Positions 56,127 through 64,000 of a DNA stretch of 64,000 bases are shown here, piece by piece. The notes beneath the pieces are model-generated. The model saw nothing but the letters and a program-made list of their open reading frames with translations, did no database searches and was not told the origin of the DNA. Made by a program: the position numbers and the translations under genes. The stretch spans positions 1-64,000 of the forward strand of contig JAKOWB010000408.1 in NCBI GenBank assembly GCA_029781795.1, given 5' to 3'. Position 1 is the first letter of the stretch, and every line of letters starts with the position of its first letter. The stretch comes from Pseudomonadota bacterium (lineage in GTDB: Bacteria; Pseudomonadota; Alphaproteobacteria; Kiloniellales; JACOMY01).

Positions 56127-56219
56127 GGCGGGCGGGACACTGCCTGACGGCGCGCCCCGGCGCCACGGGGCCCCGAGGCAAGGCTGCCTTGCCTGGGACG
56201 GCCGGCCGGGACGACTGTG

Positions 56220-56870
56220 CTAGTTCACCCGGCGCCAGGCGGCGGCGCCGATGTCGGCTTCGATGCGGACCGGCACGATGCCCTCCTCCAGGTCGAGCAG
56301 GAACTCGGCCTCGTCCTGCTCGATGAAGGGCGCCTCCTGCAGCTCGGCCGAGATGCGGTCGAGGTCGATGGAGAGGATACGCCCGGCCCGCAGCGCGCCG
56401 CGGGTCTTGTCGGTGAGCTTGTCCCAGACATGGCCGCCGTTGCGCCGGGCGAAGGTCGCCAGCACCTGGTCCTTGCTGACGCCGAGCGGCAGCGGCTGCG
56501 CCACCGCCAGGGCGAAGAGCGAGCGGCAGTGCAGCCGCACCGGGATCGCCGCCTGCACGCCCGGCGTCGGCACCTGCAGGCCGCCCTTGGGCACCAGGCC
56601 GAAGCAGATGACCGGGGTGCCGCCGGCCTCGTCCAGCAGCGCGGCGGCGTCGGCGGCGTCCCAGCAGAGCAGGTTGCCATGCCGCCAGTAGACGCTGTCG
56701 AAGACCTGCGGGCCGGCCTTGCCGCTGTAGCCGATCTGCGCGACGGCATGAGAATCGAGGATGCGATAGACCGTGGCGCGGTCGGCCGGCAGGCGCTCCA
56801 CCGGCTCGTCGGAGCCGGCGATCTCGTAGCCGAAGACTTCCGGGAAGCGCCAGAAACGGTTCGACGTCAT
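56220..56870 (-). CDS. Conserved-looking protein of unknown function
   Basis: A 216-residue soluble protein I do not recognise. It has no signal peptide or membrane helix. Features include a repeated mixed alpha/beta pattern (ATVYRILDSHAVAQIGYSGKAG, FDSVYWRHGNLLCWDAADAAALLDEAG), a single-looking hydrophobic core and an acidic C-terminus. Codon use and GC match the neighbours, so it looks native. It is divergent from the DUF4139 gene across 192 bp. Confidence 0.7.
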   Translation of the reverse strand: MTSNRFWRFPEVFGYEIAGSDEPVERLPADRATVYRILDSHAVAQIGYSGKAGPQVFDSVYWRHGNLLCWDAADAAALLDEAGGTPVICFGLVPKGGLQVPTPGVQAAIPVRLHCRSLFALAVAQPLPLGVSKDQVLATFARRNGGHVWDKLTDKTRGALRAGRILSIDLDRISAELQEAPFIEQDEAEFLLDLEEGIVPVRIEADIGAAAWRRVN

Positions 56871-57062
56871 GCCAGCTCCGCTGCCGGTGCCGGGAAGCGG
56901 CCCCGGCCCCTCTTGATCTTGATACTAGTCGCAAAACGGGAGGGATATAAGGCCCCGGCGCCCCGGACCGGTCACGATTCGGCCGCTCCGGCGCCAATCT
57001 GGGCATGCTAGCCTCGGCGCCCTCTGCAACCTTTCCTCTCAAACAACCCCCTGGGGGAGACC

Positions 57063-59111
57063 ATGTCGAAGCGCCGCCTCCTGCTGACCGTCGCCGCCGT
57101 CTGGCTGCTGCCCGACGCCGCCATGGCCGCCGAACTGACCCTGAAGCGCGTGATGCTGTCGACCGGCGGCGTCGGCTATTTCGAGTACGAGGCCAAGGTC
57201 ACCGGCGACGAGGTGCTGGAACTGCCGGTCCGCCTGGACCAGGTGGACGACGTGATGAAGTCGCTGGTGGTCTATGACAGCACCGGCGGCGTCGGCGAGG
57301 TGAGCCTGCCGGGCCGCCAGCCGCTGAGCGACGTGTTCCGCGACCTGCCCTTCGACCAGAACGCGCTCGCCTCGCCGGTCGCGCTGCTCGATGCGCTGCG
57401 CGGCGCCGAGATCGAGGTGACCGGCGCGCGCAAGCTGAAGGGCCGCATCCTGTCGGTCACCAGCGAGCAGGTGCAGCTGCCGAACAACGGCGGCCTGGTG
57501 ACGCGCACCCGCGTCAGCATCATGACCGCCGCCGGCGTCAGCCAGTTCCTGCTGGAGGACACCGACAGCCTGACCTTCAGCGACCCGGCGCTGCAGGCCG
57601 CGGTGGACAAGGCGCTGACCGCCATGGCCGAGCACGGCGCGCGCGACGAGCGGACGCTGCAGCTGCAGACCTTCGGCCAGGGCGAGCGCACGGTCTATGT
57701 CGCCTATGTCGTCGAGGCGCCGCTGTGGAAGACCAGCTACCGCCTGACGCTGGATTCCACGCCCGGCGCCAAGACCGCCGACCTGCAGGGCTGGGCCGTG
57801 CTGGAGAACATGAGCGGCGAGGACTGGAACGACGTCGAGCTGACCCTGGTCTCGGGCAACCCCGTCACCTTCCGCCAGGCGCTCTACAATACCTACTACG
57901 TCGAGCGGCCCGAGGTGCCGGTCGAGGTGCTGGGCCGCGTGCTGCCGCCGGTGGACGAGGAGAAGCAGATGGCCGGCGACCTGGCGGGCGGCTATGCCAA
58001 GGGCGAGGGGGAGTACGACGACCGGGCGCGCGACGCGGCGCCGGCGCCGCCGGCCGCCTCGTCGCCCTACTACGCGGAATCCAGCGGCACGGTGTCGCCG
58101 CAGCCGCAGGAGGCCAGCATCGTCGCCGCCGCCTCGAACGAGGCGACGACGCAGGTGATCTTCACCTTCCCCGAGCCGGTGACCGTGGCCAGCGGCCACT
58201 CGCTGCTGGTGCCCTTTGCCAGCCGCGAGATCCCGGCCGAGGCCGTGGCCTACTTCGATCCGGCGACACATCCCAGCCACCCGCTGGCGACGGTGATCCT
58301 GGAGAACGACGGCGAGACCGGCCTGCCGCCCGGCGTCATCACGCTCTACGAGCGCGATGCCAAGGGCAGCGTGGCCTACGTCGGCGACGCGCGCCTGGCG
58401 GCCCTGCCGGCCGGCGAGACGCGCCTGGTCTCCTACGCCCTCGACCAGAAGGTGACGGTGCGCCAGGACAGCCGCGACACCCAGACCGTGAACCAGGTGA
58501 AGGTGGTGAACGGCGTGATGATGCTGATCAGCAAGGAGGTGGCGGAGGACAGCTACGAGATCGAAGGCGCCGCCAAGGAGGAGCGCACGGTCCTGCTGGA
58601 GCACCCGCGCTGGAGCGGCTGGACCCTGACGCAGCCGAAGGAGAGCGAGCTCGAAACCACGCCCGACACCTATCGCGTGCTGGTCAAGGTGCCGGCCGGC
58701 GAGACCAAGACCTTCACCTTCGGCTTCGAGCGGCCGGTCTCGCAGGCGGTCTACCTCTCGTCGATCGACGACAACACGCTGACCTATTACCTCGAAGCCA
58801 GCTACATGCCGGACAAGGTGAAGCAGCAGCTGGCCCTGCTGGTGAACCTGCGTGGCGACCTGGCCGACCGCCGGCGCGAGCTGCAGACGATCGAGGCGAA
58901 GATCAACCAGATCGTCGCCGACCAGGGCCGCATCCGCCAGAACCTGCAGTCGGTGCCGGCCGAGAGCGACCTGCAGCGCCGCTACCTGGAGCAGCTCGGC
59001 CAGCAGGAGGACGAGCTGGCGAAGCTGCGCGCCGACGCCGAGGCCAAGCGCAAGGAAGTGGAGGCCGCGCAGGCCGCGGTCGCCGACTTCGTCAAGCAGC
59101 TCAACATCTGA
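57063..59111 (+). CDS. Exported DUF4139 domain protein with C-terminal coiled coil
   Basis: A 682-residue predicted periplasmic or outer-surface protein. A signal peptide (KRRLLLTVAAVWLLPDAAMAA) is followed by DUF4139-type beta domains: VYVAYVVEAPLWKTSYRLTL, WAVLENMSGEDWNDVELTLVSG, and a second strand-rich half to about residue 580. The last ~100 residues are a charged coiled coil (RRELQTIEAKINQIVADQGRI, LGQQEDELAKLRADAEAK). A Pro/Ala linker (about 325-345) divides the two halves. GGGGGAGA precedes the ATG. The family is widespread but without an agreed function. Confidence 0.83.
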   Translation: MSKRRLLLTVAAVWLLPDAAMAAELTLKRVMLSTGGVGYFEYEAKVTGDEVLELPVRLDQVDDVMKSLVVYDSTGGVGEVSLPGRQPLSDVFRDLPFDQNALASPVALLDALRGAEIEVTGARKLKGRILSVTSEQVQLPNNGGLVTRTRVSIMTAAGVSQFLLEDTDSLTFSDPALQAAVDKALTAMAEHGARDERTLQLQTFGQGERTVYVAYVVEAPLWKTSYRLTLDSTPGAKTADLQGWAVLENMSGEDWNDVELTLVSGNPVTFRQALYNTYYVERPEVPVEVLGRVLPPVDEEKQMAGDLAGGYAKGEGEYDDRARDAAPAPPAASSPYYAESSGTVSPQPQEASIVAAASNEATTQVIFTFPEPVTVASGHSLLVPFASREIPAEAVAYFDPATHPSHPLATVILENDGETGLPPGVITLYERDAKGSVAYVGDARLAALPAGETRLVSYALDQKVTVRQDSRDTQTVNQVKVVNGVMMLISKEVAEDSYEIEGAAKEERTVLLEHPRWSGWTLTQPKESELETTPDTYRVLVKVPAGETKTFTFGFERPVSQAVYLSSIDDNTLTYYLEASYMPDKVKQQLALLVNLRGDLADRRRELQTIEAKINQIVADQGRIRQNLQSVPAESDLQRRYLEQLGQQEDELAKLRADAEAKRKEVEAAQAAVADFVKQLNI

Positions 59112-59127
59112 TCGTCGCATGACCGGA

Positions 59128-59157
59128 GGGGCCGCGCGGCGTCGGCTGCGCGGCCCC
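59128..59157. terminator. Candidate terminator between convergent DUF4139 and AlgX/J-like genes
   Basis: GGGGCCGCGC/GCGCGGCCCC is a 10-bp perfect inverted repeat with a 10-nt loop, 17 bp after the DUF4139 stop. It is followed by only TTC on the plus strand, so it is strong in stem but weak in T-tract. Confidence 0.5.
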
Positions 59158-59186
59158 TTCGCATCTGCCGGGTCGAGGCCTGGCGC

Positions 59187-60398
59187 CTAGAGGTCGAGCG
59201 CGGCCGCCAGATCGGCCAAGAGGCGCCGCAGGTAAGTGTCGCCGGCGTAGAGCGCGGTCTCCTGCACCTCGATCATCAACAGGGGACGATCGCGCAGGCG
59301 GTCGCGCCAGACCTCCGGTGAAGCGCGCGGCGAGGGATAGAGCGCCGCGCCAAGGGTGCCGTCGCGCTTCAGCGCGCGCTGCCAGTTGTCATAGCGGTTG
59401 AAGTAGAGCACCTGCTGGAACAGTCCGCAGCTCGCGATGCGCCGTGACAGGCCCAGGCCGAAGCTGGTGCCGGCGGCCAACAGCGGGCGCGCCGCGCCAT
59501 CGGGCCCAGCTTCGCAGCGGACCTCGGGACGTGCCGTCGGGTAGTCGAGTGGCGGCCGCAGCAGGTTCAGCAGGTTTGCCAGGTCCGCATCGCTCTCCTG
59601 CGGCGGCGCGGCCTCGTCCACGGCCTGGATGTCGAGCGTGCCGAGGGCGAGGCCGCTCTCGGCGGCCAGCAGCCGGAGCACCTCCTGGTCCACCTGCCAC
59701 TGCAGCAGAAGGCTCCAGTGCACGCCGCCCGGCGGAAAGGCCGGCAGCGGGCCGGCGGCGTCGGCGGCCGCGGCCAGGGCCGCGCCGTCGAGCACCGGTA
59801 CCCGCGCCGACCGCAGCGCCGCGACGAAGGCCAAGCGCAGCTCTTCCTGCGCCGGATCGTGGCGGCAGCGCGCCACCGGCAGGTCACCTGGCCGGACGTG
59901 AGGCTTCGAGGGCGAGACGACGAGCAGCAGCGCGCCGCCGCGCGCGCGCAGCGCGGCCGACACCGCGGCAAGCCGCGGCGTGACCTCCTGCAGCCAGGCG
60001 GTGCGGCCAGGATCCAGCGAACTGCAGTAGACCTTCACATAGGGCCAGCTGAACAGCGTGCCCGACGCACCGATGAGGATCGGGTCCGCGCTGCCGTGGC
60101 TGCGGCGGAAGAGATCGTAGTAGAGCTGGTTGAACGTGCGGACCGCCAACGCCCGGCCGGCCAGCGCCGGCGGCAGCCGCGCCGCCAGCGCGGCCTGCAG
60201 GGTGCCGTCCGACCAGGCACGCAGGACCCGGTCCCGGGGCAGCGGCGGCGGCGGCGCCTCGCCCACCAGGGCCGGCGCGGCGACCAGCCCGCGCGCCCAG
60301 CCGGCGCCCGGCCAGTCGGCCGGCGCCAGCGCCAGCAGGCCCGGCAGGGCCAGCAGCAGCCAGGCGATCAGCAGGAAGAGGCGGCGCAGGCTTCGCAT
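59187..60398 (-). CDS. AlgX/AlgJ-like SGNH O-acetyltransferase domain protein
   Basis: A 403-residue protein with one N-terminal membrane or signal segment (RRLFLLIAWLLLALPGLLAL) and an SGNH-type domain: catalytic Ser probably in the GTSFGLGLSRR block and Asp/His likely in HWS (PGGVHWSLLLQ). This is the pattern of periplasmic AlgJ/AlgX-like subunits that complete O-acetylation of alginate and other exopolysaccharides. It lies 3 bp after the MBOAT gene on the same strand, forming a two-gene module. The polysaccharide is not identified. Confidence 0.75.
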   Translation of the reverse strand: MRSLRRLFLLIAWLLLALPGLLALAPADWPGAGWARGLVAAPALVGEAPPPPLPRDRVLRAWSDGTLQAALAARLPPALAGRALAVRTFNQLYYDLFRRSHGSADPILIGASGTLFSWPYVKVYCSSLDPGRTAWLQEVTPRLAAVSAALRARGGALLLVVSPSKPHVRPGDLPVARCRHDPAQEELRLAFVAALRSARVPVLDGAALAAAADAAGPLPAFPPGGVHWSLLLQWQVDQEVLRLLAAESGLALGTLDIQAVDEAAPPQESDADLANLLNLLRPPLDYPTARPEVRCEAGPDGAARPLLAAGTSFGLGLSRRIASCGLFQQVLYFNRYDNWQRALKRDGTLGAALYPSPRASPEVWRDRLRDRPLLMIEVQETALYAGDTYLRRLLADLAAALDL

Positions 60399-60401
60399 CG
60401 G

Positions 60402-61805
60402 CTAGAAGCGGAAATAGAGGAAGGGTTGGAAGCTGACGGTCAGGCTCTGCCCCAGCGACAGCGACAGCAGCAGCAGGGCAAGCGCCATGCCGCCGGCGCC
60501 GGCTGGGCCCTGCAGCAGGCCGCGGCGCCAGCGCTCCAGCGGCGCCGCGGCCGGCAGCAGCAGCAGCACGGTGCCGGCGGCGAGCGCGGCCAGGGCGTCG
60601 CGCGGCAGCACCAGGAACTCCATCGGCCCGCTCCCCACCCCCGCCAGCGCCAGCAGGTAGTCCCCCGCCGCGGCCAGGCCGGGCGCGCGGAACAGGACCC
60701 AGCCGAGCATCACCAGCAGCAGCGTGACGGCCCAGCGCAGTGCCGCCCTCTGCCGGGCCAGCAGCCGCCCCGGCGCCATGCGGTCCAGCGTCAGGAGCAG
60801 GCCATGCCAGGCGCCCCAGAGCAGGAAGGTCCAGGCGGCGCCATGCCAGAGGCCGGACAGCAGGAAGCAGATCCAGAGGTTGAGGTAGGTGCGCGCCGGC
60901 CCGCGCCGGTCACCGCCCAGCGGCTTGTAGAGGTAGTCGCGGATGAAACGGGTCAGCGACATGTGCCAGCGCCGCCAGAAGTCGCGCGGGCTCAAGGCCA
61001 GGTAGGGACGATCGAAGTTCTCCAGCAGGCGGAAGCCGAAGCAGCGGGCGAGGCCGATGGCCATGTCCGAATAGCCGGAGAAATCGAAGTAGATCTGCAG
61101 CGTGAAGGCCAGCAGGCCGAGCCAGGCGTACCAGCACTCCAGGCCGCCGGCCGGCCGGCCGAAGGCATCCTCGACCAGCGGTGCCAGCAGGTCGGCGACC
61201 AGCAGCTTCTTCGCCAGGCCGAAGGCGAAGCGCTGCAGTCCGACGACCAGATCTTCCTGCAGCAACGGCCGGCGGCCAAGCTGCGGCGCCAGCTCGTGGT
61301 ACCGCAGGATCGGGCCGGCCAGCAGCTTGGGGAAGAGGAAGACGTAGAGCAGGTATTGCCCGGGCCGCGCCGGCGGCGTCGTGCCGCGCGCGACGTCGAC
61401 CAGATAGGTGATCTTCTCGAAGACGATGAAGGAGACGGCGATGGGCAGCGCCGGGGCGAGGAAGTCGGGCAGCGCCAGCCAGCCCACCAGCAGGCCCCGC
61501 GTTTCGCCATAGAGGAAGCCGGCGTACTTGTACCAGCAGAGCAGGCCCAGATTGACGGCGATGCCAAGGGTCAGCCAGCCGCGTCGCCAGCTGGCGGCCG
61601 GGCGCGCCAGCAGCAGCCTGGCGCAAAGCAGGTCGAACAGAGCCGAGGCCAGGGCGACCAGGACGAAGAACGGCTCGCCCCAGGCGTAGAACAGCAGGCT
61701 GGCGAGCAGCAGCAGGGCGTTGCGGCAGGCGGCGGGGACCAGAAGGAAGATCAGCAGCAGGGCGGGCAGGAAAGCGAAGAGGAAGATCGGCTCGCCAAAC
61801 CCCAT
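60402..61805 (-). CDS. MBOAT family O-acyltransferase (AlgI-like)
   Basis: A 467-residue integral membrane acyltransferase with about eleven helices that passes acetyl groups across the membrane for polysaccharide O-acetylation. The catalytic histidines are in FWRRWHMSLTRFIRDYLYKPL and LSGLWHGAAWTFLLWG. N-terminal region FLFAFLPALLLIFLLVP is typical of the DltB/AlgI group. Partner of the adjacent SGNH protein; no alginate polymerase genes are in the window. Confidence 0.93.
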   Translation of the reverse strand: MGFGEPIFLFAFLPALLLIFLLVPAACRNALLLLASLLFYAWGEPFFVLVALASALFDLLCARLLLARPAASWRRGWLTLGIAVNLGLLCWYKYAGFLYGETRGLLVGWLALPDFLAPALPIAVSFIVFEKITYLVDVARGTTPPARPGQYLLYVFLFPKLLAGPILRYHELAPQLGRRPLLQEDLVVGLQRFAFGLAKKLLVADLLAPLVEDAFGRPAGGLECWYAWLGLLAFTLQIYFDFSGYSDMAIGLARCFGFRLLENFDRPYLALSPRDFWRRWHMSLTRFIRDYLYKPLGGDRRGPARTYLNLWICFLLSGLWHGAAWTFLLWGAWHGLLLTLDRMAPGRLLARQRAALRWAVTLLLVMLGWVLFRAPGLAAAGDYLLALAGVGSGPMEFLVLPRDALAALAAGTVLLLLPAAAPLERWRRGLLQGPAGAGGMALALLLLSLSLGQSLTVSFQPFLYFRF

Positions 61806-61953
61806 CTGCCCGCCCTTCCGGCACCCGGTCCCGGATCACTCTGTTGCGCGGCCACCCGGCTTGGCAAGCCATTGCCTGACAGGCGCCGGGCCCGGCCGCG
61901 CCGGGTGGCGCGGGCCCGCGACCCTATCGGCCGGGCGGCGGGCCGCCGGCGTC

Positions 61954-63894
<1,941 letters not shown>

Positions 63895-64000
63895 CGGGCT
63901 TCGTCCCCTTGGCTGCCGGCCGCGCTGATGTCGCGGCCTTGATGGTTCTTGGACCGGATTATTGAACGCTTCGCCGCGCTGCGGCAACGCTACCTTCGCC

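Noticed and set aside
57039-59120. Open frame antisense across the whole DUF4139 gene (693 codons)
   Set aside because: The plus-strand protein has a signal peptide, domain and ribosome binding site. The antisense product is His/Arg/Leu-rich, an artefact of high third-position GC.

Overview
The window is 64 kb of very GC-rich chromosomal DNA from an alphaproteobacterium, most likely a member of the Rhodospirillales or a related order. The evidence is the gene set and its order: aminotransferase-ftsK-lolA-xthA, ubiH-like/glnK/amtB, timA-mltA, hslVU, hisB-hisH-GNAT-hisA-hisF-hisE, and purH ... heparinase-rpe-rsmB-htpX-DUF1674. Many genes use GTG or TTG starts with good ribosome binding sites. 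I see no rRNA, tRNA, CRISPR array, complete insertion sequence or prophage. The assignment to an order is inference from synteny, not from a marker gene search.

Layout. 1-2.8 kb: the ATP-binding end of a branched-chain amino acid (Liv-type) ABC transporter with a long-chain acyl-CoA synthetase-like enzyme. 3.1-10.5 kb: xthA, a candidate small RNA with C-rich hairpin loops, a class I amidotransferase-type hydrolase, a fatty acid hydroxylase-family membrane enzyme, lolA, ftsK and an aminotransferase. 10.5-16.7 kb: an AT-rich patch followed by a 1945-residue autotransporter whose passenger is built from about 54 RTX-like GGxGxDxL coils; it looks inserted into an otherwise housekeeping block. 17-20.7 kb: amtB-glnK behind a near-perfect sigma-54 promoter, then a UbiH-family hydroxylase and a histidine phosphatase. 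21-25.7 kb: timA, mltA (its start is overrun by a palindromic repeat), a GFA-family zinc protein coupled to an XRE regulator, a methyltransferase and an SRPBCC protein.

25.8-33.5 kb: the HslUV protease, a lipoprotein serine protease divergent from the his operon, the his operon itself (hisB, hisH, a GNAT gene, hisA, hisF, hisE) with tight start/stop overlaps, and hinT. 33.6-45.6 kb is accessory: a CigR-like protein, a DddP-type DMSP lyase candidate, a trimethylamine-dehydrogenase-like flavoenzyme, a glycosyltransferase-like protein, a sulfotransferase remnant, a bacterial voltage-gated channel with a TLEGW filter, an MFS permease, a double universal stress protein, a small protein with its own terminator, two LysR regulators with candidate operators, a GNAT and a TauE/SafE exporter.

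45.6-55.2 kb: purH, two polysaccharide-initiation genes (PglF/CapD-like dehydratase and a WecA-like transferase), heparinase II/III, rpe, rsmB, htpX and an SDHAF4-like protein. 55.2-64 kb: a DMT permease, an unrecognised protein, a DUF4139 protein, an AlgX/J-AlgI polysaccharide O-acetylation pair, and acetyl-CoA synthetase. Two copies of a 101-102 bp composite palindromic repeat (5978 and 32973) lie between genes. The observations I rate highest are the candidate anti-Shine-Dalgarno type sRNA, the RTX-like autotransporter on its AT-rich patch, the DddP candidate next to a TMADH relative with a changed substrate pocket, and the TLEGW channel.
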